A program made the position numbers and the translations under genes. The notes beneath the pieces were generated by a model. It ran no database searches and had not been told where the DNA came from. It saw only the letters and a program-made list of their open reading frames with translations. Below, piece after piece: positions 9,044-17,391 of a DNA stretch of 64,000 nucleotides (position 1 is the first letter of the stretch; each line of letters starts with the position of its first letter). This DNA comes from Treponema sp. (GTDB taxonomy: Bacteria > Spirochaetota > Spirochaetia > Treponematales > Treponemataceae), in the NCBI GenBank assembly GCA_016286535.1, contig JAEESZ010000009.1:1-64000 (forward strand), written 5' to 3'.

Positions 9044-9351
9044 TCATTCAAAAGAGAAAGAATGCTTTCTTTTTCCTGATATCCAACTGTAGATTTTACA
9101 AGCTGTCCATTCTTGAATACAGCAACAAAAGGAATGCTCATAACATTAAAGCGGCTTGCTAAATCCATTTCGTCATCAACATTGCATTTGCCAACTTTGA
9201 TTTCAGGATGTTCTTCTGCAATTTCTGAAATTACAGGACCCAGCATTTTGCATGGACCACACCAGCTTGCCCAGAAATCTACCAGTACAGGTGTCTGTGA
9301 TTCTAATACTTCTTTTTCAAAGTTTTCTTTTGTGATTGTTAATTCAGCCAT
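9040..9351 (-). CDS. trxA: Thioredoxin
   Basis: Cytoplasmic dithiol-disulfide oxidoreductase of 103 residues, the standard length. The active site is WCGPC with C31 and C34. The conserved cis-proline segment is MSIPFVAVFKNG. No signal peptide or membrane segment is present. AAGGAG precedes the start with good spacing. Its stop overlaps the stop of the convergent lipoprotein gene by 4 bases, leaving no room for a terminator of either gene between them. Confidence 0.95.
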   Translation of the reverse strand: MAELTITKENFEKEVLESQTPVLVDFWASWCGPCKMLGPVISEIAEEHPEIKVGKCNVDDEMDLASRFNVMSIPFVAVFKNGQLVKSTVGYQEKESILSLLND

Positions 9352-9431
9352 ATTATAACTCCTTGTCTTTGTTACTTACATTGATGAATATACAGGAGAA
9401 AAGAAAAAATGTCAACTAGATTGTATACAAT

Positions 9432-10379
9432 TTAATCTATATCGATAATATTTTTACAAATATAATCGCAAAAAGAGCAGATATCGCCGCATTTACCCTT
9501 TAATTTCTCTTTTTTTGACCTGAGGATTTTCTTTAAGCCGTGGCGGCGAAAGTGAGAAAGGCCTTCTTCGTAGCAGAGCTTTATCATCTTGTTCTGGCCG
9601 GCTTTTTCCATTATATCGCTGATGCTGTCTTTTATAGTTCCAATAAAGAGGGCCGGGTTTTCGTTTGCAAAACCGCAGCAGGGGGCAATGTTTCCGTCTG
9701 CATGTACATAAAGGATGTGGCCGGGACCTTCGCAGTAGTCTTCTTTAAACCAGCGGCGGGCCTGCCAGGCACGGGGATCTTCGCTGGGGTAGGTACATGG
9801 CAGTTTGTAGACCGGAATATCATTTTGTAAGAGGGGGGCGTTACGGGGGGCTGAGCCACCCGTTTCTGGGGGTAGCGGAAGACCGTTTACGGGCTGGAGC
9901 GAGGGGGCCGCCCCCTCCTTTTTTTCTTCAATTACTGTCTGAATGTTAATTGACTCTTTTCCAAAAATTTCTTCTACGGTTTTTATAAATGTTTCCATTC
10001 TTTCGCAGGTCTGCTCGTGGTAGGAATCCCAGGAGAGGCCGATTTTTCCGTCGTAGCCTGCATCGTAAAGCTTTTGAAGGGTAGAAGTCAGGTCTTCTTT
10101 TGTCTGCCACCAGTCGCCGTTTGTCATTATCTGGTCAAAAAGCAGGTCCATAGACAGGGCTTCTTTTGTAAGGGCCAGAAGAAATTCTAGGTATAAAAAG
10201 GGTTCTCCGCCTGAAAAGCCGATTTTTTCTATACTTTGGAGGGCTTTTGCCTGATGCAAAAAGTTTTTGGCATCTTCTATATTTAGCTTTTGAGGATTTC
10301 TGTTTATAAAGCAGTGGCTGCAGTGAAGGTTGCAGGCTCTTGTGCAGGAAAAAATTATTTCTGTGGGTGTAAAAGTCAT
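9432..10379 (-). CDS. Radical SAM protein with SPASM-like C-terminus
   Basis: A 315-residue radical S-adenosylmethionine enzyme. The cluster cysteines are C16, C20 and C23 (CNLHCSHC), followed by the SAM-binding GGEP motif (FSGGEPFLY, 55-63). The C-terminal part has further cysteines (APCCGF; CGDICSFCDYIC) like auxiliary Fe-S binding SPASM/Twitch domains. The substrate is unknown; no peptide precursor gene is seen next to it. Residues about 153-185 are a proline- and glycine-rich insert encoded by GC-rich repeat DNA (see the separate entry), which lies between the core and the auxiliary domain. The frame is intact, so the protein may still work. Confidence 0.8.
   Translation of the reverse strand: MTFTPTEIIFSCTRACNLHCSHCFINRNPQKLNIEDAKNFLHQAKALQSIEKIGFSGGEPFLYLEFLLALTKEALSMDLLFDQIMTNGDWWQTKEDLTSTLQKLYDAGYDGKIGLSWDSYHEQTCERMETFIKTVEEIFGKESINIQTVIEEKKEGAAPSLQPVNGLPLPPETGGSAPRNAPLLQNDIPVYKLPCTYPSEDPRAWQARRWFKEDYCEGPGHILYVHADGNIAPCCGFANENPALFIGTIKDSISDIMEKAGQNKMIKLCYEEGLSHFRRHGLKKILRSKKEKLKGKCGDICSFCDYICKNIIDID
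9825..9923. repeat. GC-rich palindromic element inserted in frame in the radical SAM gene
   Basis: This stretch is far richer in G+C than the gene around it. It is made of short palindromes: GAGGGGGC-G-GCCCCCTC on the coding strand, CCGT-AA-ACGG, CCC-AGAAAC-GGG and GGCT-GAGCC-type arms. It adds about 33 codons, rich in Pro, Gly and Ala, without breaking the frame. The edges are estimated from composition and from where the protein stops looking like the family. Confidence 0.65.
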
Positions 10380-10431
10380 AAGTAATTATTACTCTTTTTG
10401 ACTGTTTTTTGTATAGATTTTTAAAAAAAAA

Positions 10432-10459
10432 TTGTCTTTATAAAGGAATTTTTTATAAT
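10432..10459 (+). promoter_or_regulatory. Predicted promoter of the PLP decarboxylase gene
   Basis: TTGTCT at 10432-10437, a 16-base spacer and a perfect TATAAT at 10454-10459. It lies inside the longest possible reading frame, which supports the later ATG at 10541 as the true start. Confidence 0.55.
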
Positions 10460-10540
10460 TTTTTTGTTGTACTAATCCTGATTTTCTCTTATTATGCGTT
10501 GAGAGTTCATTTTTTTTATAGACAAGAGGAAAAAACTGGT

Positions 10541-11710
10541 ATGTTTAATCGTTCTGATTATGTCAGTGATAAGGACTGGCAGAGATTTTTGGATTTTTCA
10601 AAAGATTTAGAAACCCCAAATATTGTAATCAATCTTAACACCATTAAGATGAATTTTCTTCGGTTAAAAAATTCCTTCCCTTATGCAAGAATCTACTATG
10701 CTATGAAGGCTAATCCCGGAGAACCGGTTTTAAAGATGCTGGCAGAAATGGGATCTTGTTTTGATATTGCTTCCCGCTATGAACTGGATATGATCACGAA
10801 GTTTGATGTTCAGCCGGAAAGACTTTCTTATGGAAATACTATAAAGAAAGCTGCAGATATAAGATATTTTTATGAAAAGGGTGTAAGAATGTTTGCCACC
10901 GACAGTAAGGATGATTTGAAGGCTATTGCTGAAAATGCACCCGGAAGTCGTATTTATGTCCGCATTCTTGTAGAAAACTCTGTTACTGCTGACTGGCCTC
11001 TTTCCAGAAAATTCGGCTGTCATCCTGATATGGCTTATGATCTTCTTGTTATGGCAAGAGATCTTGGTCTTACTCCTTATGGAATCAGTTTCCATGTTGG
11101 AAGTCAGCAGCGCGATATTGGTCAGTGGAATGATGCCATTGCCAAGGTTAAGTATCTTTTTACTTCTCTTGAGGAAGAAGAAGGTATTCGCCTTTCTATG
11201 ATTAATATGGGCGGAGGATTTCCTGCCAGCTACATTGACCCTACAAACGATTTGTCTGAATATGCATCTGAAATTACAAGATATATTCAGGAAGATTTTG
11301 GTGATGATATTCCGGAAATTATTCTGGAACCGGGACGCTCTCTTGTTGGCGACAGCGGTATTCTTACCAGTGAGGTTATTCTTACTTCCCGCAAGAACAA
11401 CACAGCCCTGGCCCGCTGGATTTACGTGGACGCCGGCAAATTTAACGGCCTTATAGAAACTCTTGATGAATCTATAAAATATCCTGTTGTTACAACTAAG
11501 GATAAGCCTGGAGAAAAGGAAGGGGAGGTAATTATTGCCGGCCCTACCTGCGACAGTATGGATATTATGTATGAAGATGCAAAATACAAGCTGCCTGTTT
11601 CGCTTAAAGCGGGAGATAGAATTTACTGGCTTTCTACCGGAGCCTATACTTCGACCTATGCCAGCGTAGCTTTTAACGGCTTTCCGCCAATTAAAACCTA
11701 CTTTATGTAA
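10541..11710 (+). CDS. Ornithine/lysine-type decarboxylase, fold type III PLP enzyme
   Basis: Predicted decarboxylation of ornithine (giving putrescine) or lysine (giving cadaverine). I place the start at the ATG at 10541, giving 389 residues. AGAGGA lies upstream, and a longer frame would read through the promoter and add a non-homologous hydrophobic leader. The PLP lysine is K56 in YYAMKANP. Other family segments are CFDIASRYE, SFHVGSQ, the phosphate-binding NMGGGFP, EPGRSLV, and the active-site cysteine C337 in AGPTCDSMD. The beta/alpha barrel is followed by a C-terminal beta domain. The sequence does not let me separate ornithine from lysine as substrate. It stands alone, with divergent transcription of the radical SAM gene. 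Confidence 0.88.
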   Translation: MFNRSDYVSDKDWQRFLDFSKDLETPNIVINLNTIKMNFLRLKNSFPYARIYYAMKANPGEPVLKMLAEMGSCFDIASRYELDMITKFDVQPERLSYGNTIKKAADIRYFYEKGVRMFATDSKDDLKAIAENAPGSRIYVRILVENSVTADWPLSRKFGCHPDMAYDLLVMARDLGLTPYGISFHVGSQQRDIGQWNDAIAKVKYLFTSLEEEEGIRLSMINMGGGFPASYIDPTNDLSEYASEITRYIQEDFGDDIPEIILEPGRSLVGDSGILTSEVILTSRKNNTALARWIYVDAGKFNGLIETLDESIKYPVVTTKDKPGEKEGEVIIAGPTCDSMDIMYEDAKYKLPVSLKAGDRIYWLSTGAYTSTYASVAFNGFPPIKTYFM

Positions 11711-11752
11711 GCATTGAATTTATAATAGAAAACAATTATATTTTTAGTTATA

Positions 11753-11777
11753 AAAGTTGCGTAGCAATTTTGTTTTA
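11753..11777 (+). terminator. Possible terminator after the decarboxylase gene
   Basis: AAAGTTGC-GTA-GCAATTTT forms an 8-bp stem with one G-U pair, followed by GTTTTATG. It is weak but well placed between the decarboxylase gene and pgk. Confidence 0.45.
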
Positions 11778-11815
11778 TGATTTTTGCGGTTTTCCGTATA
11801 AAAAGAGGTTTATAA

Positions 11816-13087
11816 ATGATTAAAACAGTAAAAGATGTTGATCTTAAAGGCAAACGCATTATTATGCGTGTTGATTTTAACGTACCTATGAAGGACGGAG
11901 TTGTTCAGGATGATACTCGTATTATGGCAGCTCTTCCTACAATCAAATACATTCTTGAACAGAACCCACGTTCTTTAGTTCTTATGTCTCACCTTGGAGA
12001 CCCTAAAAAGGACGTAAAAAAGGCTCAGGAAAAAGCTGAAAAAGCAGGAAAAACCTGGACTGACGCTGATGCTGAAAAATTCATCAACGGTAAAAACCGC
12101 ATGAAACCGGTTGTAGAATATTTTGCTTCAAAACTCGGAAAAGAAGTTACTTTCCTTCCAGATGCTCTTGGACAGAAAGCTGCAATCGATGCTCTTCCAA
12201 ACGGAGCTGTTGCAATGCTTGAAAACGTTCGCTTCCACAAAGAAGAAACTTCTAAAGATGCTGCTGAACGCGATGTAATGGCAAAAGAACTTGCAACATA
12301 CGGAGATATCTTCGTAAACGACGCTTTCGGAACTGCTCATCGCGACCAGGCTTCTACTGCTTCAATTGCAAAATTCATGCCAGTTGAATCTGTTGGCGGC
12401 TTCTTAATGGAAAAAGAAGTAAAATACATTCAGCCAATGGTTGAAAACCCACCAAAACCACAGGTAGCAATTATTGGTGGTGCTAAGGTTTCTTCTAAGA
12501 TTGCAGTTCTTGAATCACTCTTAAAGAATGCTTCTGCCCTCGTAATTGGTGGTGGTATGGCTTATACCTTCCTCAAAGCTCAGGGACACAAAGTTGGTAT
12601 TTCTCTCGTAGAAGATGATTTTATTGATACAGCTAAAAAACTTCTTGCAGATGCAGAAGCTAAAGGTGTTAAGATTGTTCTTCCTGTAGACCATGTTGCT
12701 GCAGACAAGTTCGATGCTGCTGCTACTCCAGTTGCTGTTGACGGTGTTGATATCCCAGACGGACTTATGGCTATGGATGTTGGTCCTAAGACTATTGAAG
12801 CTTACAAGGAAGTTCTTTCTACAGCTAAATCTGTTGTATGGAACGGACCTGTTGGTGTATTCGAATTTGATGCATTTGCCAAGGGAACAGCTACTGTTGC
12901 TCAGCTTGTTGCTGATGCTACTGGCCGTGGAGCTATGACTGTAGTTGGTGGTGGAGACTCTGTTGCTGCTGTAAACAAGTTTAATTTAGCTGACAAAATG
13001 AGCCACGTTTCTACTGGTGGTGGAGCTTCCCTCGAATTCCTCGAAGGAAAAACACTTCCAGGTATAGCAATCTTAGCTACAAAGTAA
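11816..13087 (+). CDS. pgk: Phosphoglycerate kinase
   Basis: Transfers phosphate from 1,3-bisphosphoglycerate to ADP in glycolysis. At 423 residues it is a little longer than most bacterial enzymes because of a lysine-rich insert (about 63-95). The N-terminal substrate site is RVDFNVP, with MSHLGDP and FHKEE downstream. The nucleotide site has GGAKVSSKI, and the C-terminal loop is [11 protein letters not shown] followed by [21 protein letters not shown] lies upstream of the start. Codon use looks like that of gap and tpiA, indicating high expression. A repeat element begins at its stop codon. Confidence 0.97.
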   Translation: MIKTVKDVDLKGKRIIMRVDFNVPMKDGVVQDDTRIMAALPTIKYILEQNPRSLVLMSHLGDPKKDVKKAQEKAEKAGKTWTDADAEKFINGKNRMKPVVEYFASKLGKEVTFLPDALGQKAAIDALPNGAVAMLENVRFHKEETSKDAAERDVMAKELATYGDIFVNDAFGTAHRDQASTASIAKFMPVESVGGFLMEKEVKYIQPMVENPPKPQVAIIGGAKVSSKIAVLESLLKNASALVIGGGMAYTFLKAQGHKVGISLVEDDFIDTAKKLLADAEAKGVKIVLPVDHVAADKFDAAATPVAVDGVDIPDGLMAMDVGPKTIEAYKEVLSTAKSVVWNGPVGVFEFDAFAKGTATVAQLVADATGRGAMTVVGGGDSVAAVNKFNLADKMSHVSTGGGASLEFLEGKTLPGIAILATK

Positions 13088-13167
13088 TTAAGATTGCGTG
13101 CGAGTTTTCGCTATGCGAAAACTCGGTAAGGTCGCGACAGCGACCGACCAATTTTAGCTACAAAGTA
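13069..13167. repeat. Hairpin element bounded by a direct repeat of the pgk stop region
   Basis: The end of pgk with its TAA context (AAT-C-TTAGCTACAAAGTA, 13069-13086) recurs with one mismatch at 13150-13167, exactly 81 bases on. Between the copies are two perfect hairpins: CGAGTTTTCGC-TAT-GCGAAAACTCG (13101-13125) and GGTCGC-GACA-GCGACC (13130-13145). This looks like a small hairpin element that generated a target duplication, or a tandem duplication that then gained the hairpins. Confidence 0.7.
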
Positions 13168-13181
13168 GATAAAATCAAAGG

Positions 13182-13231
13182 GCTGCCTTCAGGACTGGAC
13201 TATAATCCGGCTTTTTGAGGCAGCTTTTTTT
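13182..13231 (+). terminator. Likely terminator of pgk
   Basis: GCTGCCT at 13182-13188 pairs with AGGCAGC at 13218-13224, followed by seven T residues. The loop of 29 bases is long for a terminator. The stem is a further 95 bases beyond the pgk stop because of the repeat element. Confidence 0.6.
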
Positions 13232-13280
13232 ATTTTAAAAGACGAAAAAAAATATGCCTTTTTGACTTTTTGGGGGTATA

Positions 13281-15104
13281 ATGTTTCCTATGCAATGGTT
13301 AACGGTTTCTCAAATAGTCAGTGCGATTTCTCTTTTGCTAACAATCATCTGTCTGGTTATTGTTACCCTGCAAAAACCATCGTCAGAGCTTCATCTGGCA
13401 ATTGTTTATACAATCTTTACCGTTGTTTCCTGTCTGGGCTATTGCGGCATTGCCTTTTCGAACGGAGACGTTAATACCATCATCCTTTCTACAAAACTAA
13501 GGCTGCTTGGAACCCTTGTTCTGGTTCTGGTATTTTTTCTTACCAGTAAGTACCTGAAGGTGGATCTGCCACTTTATTTTCATATTGTAGTTTCTGCAGC
13601 TGTTCTTTTTGTTTTAATGACAATTATATTCTTTGATGCTCCGGAAAGCCCAAGTCTTGCCAATCCCCTTTCCTGGGGTTTCTTCTGCAGACACTGGTAT
13701 TTTAAGGAGTTCGAGGTAAAAACTGTAAAGGGAATTTCTTACCTGGATTATCAGATTGGCTGGGGATATTTTGTTTATCTTTCCCTTAGTCTTTCCTATG
13801 CAGTGCTTCTTACAATCATATTTGCAAGAATAATAATTAAGAAAAAACGTACGGACATAAAAAATCTTATACTTCTTTATCTTATTATAATGATTCCTAA
13901 TGTCTGTTATCTGATTGATTTAGCTTTAAGAAGGCTTATAGGTCCTGCCATACCTATTCAATCTGTTGTTCTTGGAAGGGCAGCTGCAACTTTAATATTT
14001 GTATATCTGATTGGAATAAAGCGCTTTTGTAACGTTTCTGACCTGGCAAGTAATACCTTCTTTGATTCAATGAATATTCCCGCCTTTGTAATAGATTCTA
14101 ACGAACATCTTGTAAATATGAACAAGACTGCAAGGGGCTTCTTTCCTGAAGTTAAGGATTCTATGATTGGAAAGCAGATATATCAGGTTTTTAACGGTCC
14201 GCTTGAACCTGTCATAAATGAAATTTTAAGTACTATGGCAGATGAATCTGGTCTTGAACCTCTGCTTCCTGAAAATGTTGAAAATACTATTAGTGTTGCC
14301 AATATTATTTTCCAGCCAAAGATTTATAAGATTATTTCTGATGATAAAGTTCAGGGATATGTTGTATGGATGGAAGATGTAACTGCCTTAAAGAATGAAA
14401 GTATAGAAAAAATACAGGCTTTAAGAGACAGAATGATTCTGGGCTTTTCTTCGCTGGCAGAGAATCACGATTTTTCTACCCAGGGACACCTGCACAGAAC
14501 TTCAAGTTATGCTAAAGCAATTGCCCAGGAGCTTTATGAGCAGGGAATGTTTAAAGATCAGATTACGCCTAAGTTTATTTCTACCATTGAGCAGGTTGCG
14601 CCTTTGCATGATATAGGAAAAACTTACATAAGTAAGGAGATTTTTAATAAGCCTGGAAAACTGGATGAAAATGAAATTAAGATTATGCATCAGCATACAA
14701 CTCTTGGTGCTGAATTTCTTTCCGAAACCTTAAAGGAAAGTTCTAATTCTCTCTTTGCCCAGATGGCCATAGATATTGCCCTGCGTCATCACGAATGGTG
14801 GAATGGAAAAGGTTATCCGGGAGCTTTGTCGGGAAATGATATTCCTTTGTGTGCAAGAATTATGGCTGTTGCAGATACCTTTGATGCCCTGGTTACTGTA
14901 CGTCCTTACAAACGAACCTTTACCTGCGAAGAAGCTTTTGAAATTATTCAGAACGAAAGCGGAACTCATTTTGAACCCGGGATTGTTTTATGCTTCTTAA
15001 GTATTTCTGATAAAATTAAGGAATTGAAAAATAAGATTGAAATGCAGGACAGAAAACTCGAAGAGGTTGAAGAGGATTTTTATTCCCCTGATTCTCTGGT
15101 CTAG
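13281..15104 (+). CDS. Membrane HD-GYP phosphodiesterase with 7TM and PAS-like domains
   Basis: Predicted to sense a signal at the membrane and hydrolyse cyclic di-GMP. The first 240 residues contain about seven hydrophobic segments of the 7TM histidine-kinase-sensor type. A PAS-like region follows (about 262-375, NIPAFVIDSNEHLVNMN to VWMEDVTALKN). The C-terminal HD-GYP domain (about 385-580) has HDIGK at 443-447, HHEWW at 503-507, GKGYP with G511-Y512-P513, and VADTFDALV. All the metal-binding and GYP residues are present, so an active enzyme is likely. GGGGG lies 6 bases before the ATG. The C-terminus is a short coiled coil. It sits alone between pgk and tpiA. Confidence 0.87.
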   Translation: MFPMQWLTVSQIVSAISLLLTIICLVIVTLQKPSSELHLAIVYTIFTVVSCLGYCGIAFSNGDVNTIILSTKLRLLGTLVLVLVFFLTSKYLKVDLPLYFHIVVSAAVLFVLMTIIFFDAPESPSLANPLSWGFFCRHWYFKEFEVKTVKGISYLDYQIGWGYFVYLSLSLSYAVLLTIIFARIIIKKKRTDIKNLILLYLIIMIPNVCYLIDLALRRLIGPAIPIQSVVLGRAAATLIFVYLIGIKRFCNVSDLASNTFFDSMNIPAFVIDSNEHLVNMNKTARGFFPEVKDSMIGKQIYQVFNGPLEPVINEILSTMADESGLEPLLPENVENTISVANIIFQPKIYKIISDDKVQGYVVWMEDVTALKNESIEKIQALRDRMILGFSSLAENHDFSTQGHLHRTSSYAKAIAQELYEQGMFKDQITPKFISTIEQVAPLHDIGKTYISKEIFNKPGKLDENEIKIMHQHTTLGAEFLSETLKESSNSLFAQMAIDIALRHHEWWNGKGYPGALSGNDIPLCARIMAVADTFDALVTVRPYKRTFTCEEAFEIIQNESGTHFEPGIVLCFLSISDKIKELKNKIEMQDRKLEEVEEDFYSPDSLV

Positions 15105-15167
15105 TTTTTATCCTCTTTTTTGTTTCGCTCTTAACTTAACCCCCTTTTTTCATTATGATAGACTCAA

Positions 15168-15173
15168 TATAAT
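15168..15173 (+). promoter_or_regulatory. -10 box upstream of tpiA
   Basis: A perfect TATAAT 38 bases before the tpiA start. The matching -35 position is only a T-run, so the assignment is tentative. Confidence 0.4.
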
Positions 15174-15211
15174 TTTTGCGATTATGCGATTAATAGTAAA
15201 AGGAGATTTAT

Positions 15212-15961
15212 ATGGCAAGAACTCATTATATTGCTGGAAACTGGAAAATGAACACAAGTAAGGCTGAGGCTGTTGCCCTCGCAAAAGACCTTGTTGAACA
15301 GTTAAAAGGAAAAACAAACAAGTATATGATTGGTGTTCCTTTTGTATACCTTGATGCAGTTGCTCAGGTTGTAAAAGGCTCAAATATTCTGCTTGCTGCT
15401 CAGGACTGTGCTGCAACAGACAACGGAGCTCACACAGGTGAAGTTTCTTGTGCAATGCTTAAAGATATCGGATGTCAGGCTGTAATTCTTGGACATTCAG
15501 AAAGAAGACACGAAATTGGCGAAAGCGATGAACTTATCAATAAAAAAGTTCGCAAAGCTCTTGCAAGTGGTCTTGAAGTTGACCTTTGTATTGGTGAACT
15601 TTTAAGCGAAAGAGAAGCAGGCGAAGCAGAACAGGTTTGTGCTTTCCAGCTTTCTGCAGGTCTTGCAGGTGTTACAGAAGAACAGATGAAGAATGTAACA
15701 ATTGCTTACGAACCAGTATGGGCTATCGGTACAGGTAAAACTGCTACTCCAGCTGATGCTCAGGCAATCCATAAGTTCATCCGCGGATACATTGCAAAAC
15801 TTTACAATCAGAAAGTTGCTGACGAAGTAATCATCCAGTACGGTGGATCTATGAAAGCTTCTAATGCTCCAGAACTTCTTGCACAGCCAGATATCGATGG
15901 TGGTTTAATTGGTGGAGCTTCTCTTAAAGCTGAAACTTTTGTTCCTATCTGTGTACTCTAG
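15212..15961 (+). CDS. tpiA: Triosephosphate isomerase
   Basis: Interconverts dihydroxyacetone phosphate and glyceraldehyde-3-phosphate. At 249 residues it is the normal length. The motifs are GNWKMN (catalytic lysine, about residue 13), H95 in LGHSERR, the catalytic base E167 in AYEPVWAIGTGKTA, and the phosphate-binding YGGSMKASN and GGLIGGASL near the end. AAGGAG precedes the ATG with ideal spacing. A hairpin without a clear T-run follows (15968-15993). Confidence 0.97.
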   Translation: MARTHYIAGNWKMNTSKAEAVALAKDLVEQLKGKTNKYMIGVPFVYLDAVAQVVKGSNILLAAQDCAATDNGAHTGEVSCAMLKDIGCQAVILGHSERRHEIGESDELINKKVRKALASGLEVDLCIGELLSEREAGEAEQVCAFQLSAGLAGVTEEQMKNVTIAYEPVWAIGTGKTATPADAQAIHKFIRGYIAKLYNQKVADEVIIQYGGSMKASNAPELLAQPDIDGGLIGGASLKAETFVPICVL

Positions 15962-16081
15962 TTTTTTATGCGTCAGGCAAAATGGTCTGGCGCACAAAAT
16001 TATATGGCGCATTGACCAAAACCAATAATTCTAATAAAATATTAAAACTATATTAGAAAAAATTGTTTTAGGAGTAAATAG

Positions 16082-16459
16082 ATGAGTCCTATTGGTATTG
16101 TTCTTTTTGTTATTTTTGCAATTATTTGTGTACTTTTAGTTTTGTTAGTATCAATTCAAGATGATGGCGAAAATGGAATGGGAGGACTTTTAGGTGGTCG
16201 TGGAACAGCAGCTTTCGGTTCACATTCTGCAAGCGTTCTTACAAAAACAACTGCTGTATTTGTTACCTTGTTCTTCCTTCTGGCAGTTGGTCTTGCTATA
16301 GCAAATAAGAGCGGTAAAAAAGTTGCAGATACTCTTGTAGAAGAAACTGTAACTGAAGAGACTACAGAAGAAGCACCAGCAACAGAATGGTGGCAGAGTG
16401 CAGAAGCAGAAAGTTCAGCAGAAGCTGAAGAAGCTGCAGGCACAGATTCTAATGAATAA
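16082..16459 (+). CDS. secG: Protein translocase subunit SecG
   Basis: Small subunit of the SecYEG preprotein channel in the inner membrane. It has two transmembrane helices, at about 4-24 and 55-78. The loop between them carries the family's glycine-rich segment GENGMGGLLGGRGTAAFGSHSAS. At 125 residues it is long for SecG because of a Glu/Ala-rich acidic tail after residue 85, which is common in spirochaetes. TAGGAG lies upstream. It follows tpiA but has its own gap of 120 bases, and it is closed by a strong terminator. Confidence 0.93.
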   Translation: MSPIGIVLFVIFAIICVLLVLLVSIQDDGENGMGGLLGGRGTAAFGSHSASVLTKTTAVFVTLFFLLAVGLAIANKSGKKVADTLVEETVTEETTEEAPATEWWQSAEAESSAEAEEAAGTDSNE

Positions 16460-16485
16460 TAATTCATATTAGACTGTTTAATAAA

Positions 16486-16520
16486 GGACCTTGAAATTAT
16501 TCTTCAAGGTCCATTTTTTT
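16486..16520 (+). terminator. Terminator of secG
   Basis: GGACCTTGAA(G) pairs with (C)TTCAAGGTCC around an ATTAT loop, followed by a run of eight T residues. It separates secG from the V-ATPase operon. Confidence 0.92.
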
Positions 16521-16552
16521 TATACTTTACTTTTCCTGTACGGAGGGATTAT

Positions 16553-17029
16553 ATGCTTTCTGATTTAATTAATCTGGATGTTATTAAAATGAATCTGCAG
16601 GGAGCAGACAGTGATGAAGCTATAGCAGAACTTCTGGAAGTTATGGTAAATAAGAATCCTGCTATTAACAGAAAAGAGGCTTTAGAGGCTCTTTATAAAA
16701 GAGAAAGTCAGCAGAGTACTGCAATAGATGCAAGAGTTGCCATTCCACATTGTATATGCGAAGGCCTTGATAAAATTCAGCTGGTAATTGGGCTTAGGCC
16801 TGAAGGTGTGGAGTTTGACTGTCCTGACCTGACTAAAGAGGGGGAGAGTAAGATTAGAAAGCCAAAGCTTATATTTGAAATTTTATTCACAAAGAATGAT
16901 ACCTCCGCTCACCTTCAGGTTTTAAAAGAAATTGTAGGCCTTATTTCTAACAATGAGCTGATTGAAAATATTATCCTTGCAAAAAACGCTCAAGAGGTGT
17001 TTAATTTTATTAAAGAATATGATTATTAA
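16553..17029 (+). CDS. PTS EIIA type-2 (PtsN-like) protein
   Basis: A 158-residue protein of the fructose/mannitol EIIA family. The phosphorylatable histidine is H66 in RVAIPHC, the usual context of EIIA-Ntr and EIIA-Fru. No membrane EIIC or EIIB is nearby, so a regulatory rather than transport role is more likely. It lies after the secG terminator and only 20 bases before the first V-ATPase-region gene, in the same direction, so it looks like the first gene of that operon. A role in linking carbon or nitrogen status to V-ATPase expression would be inference only. Confidence 0.85.
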   Translation: MLSDLINLDVIKMNLQGADSDEAIAELLEVMVNKNPAINRKEALEALYKRESQQSTAIDARVAIPHCICEGLDKIQLVIGLRPEGVEFDCPDLTKEGESKIRKPKLIFEILFTKNDTSAHLQVLKEIVGLISNNELIENIILAKNAQEVFNFIKEYDY

Positions 17030-17061
17030 ATCTCTTTCTGATTTCTTTTATGGTGGAAAAT

Positions 17062-17370
17062 ATGGAAAATAATGAGCTTGAAATAATAAATCATCTGCTG
17101 GAAGTAGAAAAAGGTGCTTCTTCTTTAATAGACGAGGCTCAGCTTGAGGCTGAAAAAACAATTCTGGATGCCAAAACAAAATACAATAAAGAATATAAAG
17201 AAAAATATGATTCTATAGTGACCCTTCTGGAAGAAGATTATAAAAAAGAGCTTCAAAAAGCAGACGAAAAACATCAGAAAGAAATGGATGATTATAAAAA
17301 AGAGCTTGAATCAAAAGAAATAAAAACCAAAGAATTTAATGATTTTTTAGACAAAGAATTTTTTGCTTAA
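17062..17370 (+). CDS. V-ATPase accessory coiled-coil subunit (G/H-like)
   Basis: About 102 residues, almost entirely charged alpha-helix with heptad character (LLEVEKGASSLIDEAQLEAEKTIL). This fits the peripheral-stalk partner of subunit E, called G or H in A/V-type ATPases. I prefer the ATG at 17062 because GGTGG sits 6 bases upstream; an ATG at 17050 would add four residues. Its position as the first structural gene of the ATPase cluster supports the role. Sequence identity of such coiled coils is always low, so the assignment rests on context. Confidence 0.7.
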   Translation: MENNELEIINHLLEVEKGASSLIDEAQLEAEKTILDAKTKYNKEYKEKYDSIVTLLEEDYKKELQKADEKHQKEMDDYKKELESKEIKTKEFNDFLDKEFFA

Positions 17371-17391
17371 TGACTGGGGTTTAGAGTTTAT

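Noticed and set aside
10409..10540. N-terminal transmembrane extension of the PLP decarboxylase
   Set aside because: It would be transcribed from upstream of a strong promoter that lies inside it. The family start and an AGAGGA site support the ATG at 10541.
15968..15993. Terminator after tpiA
   Set aside because: A stem exists (TGCGTCAG with CTGGCGCA), but no T-run follows, so I did not call it a terminator.
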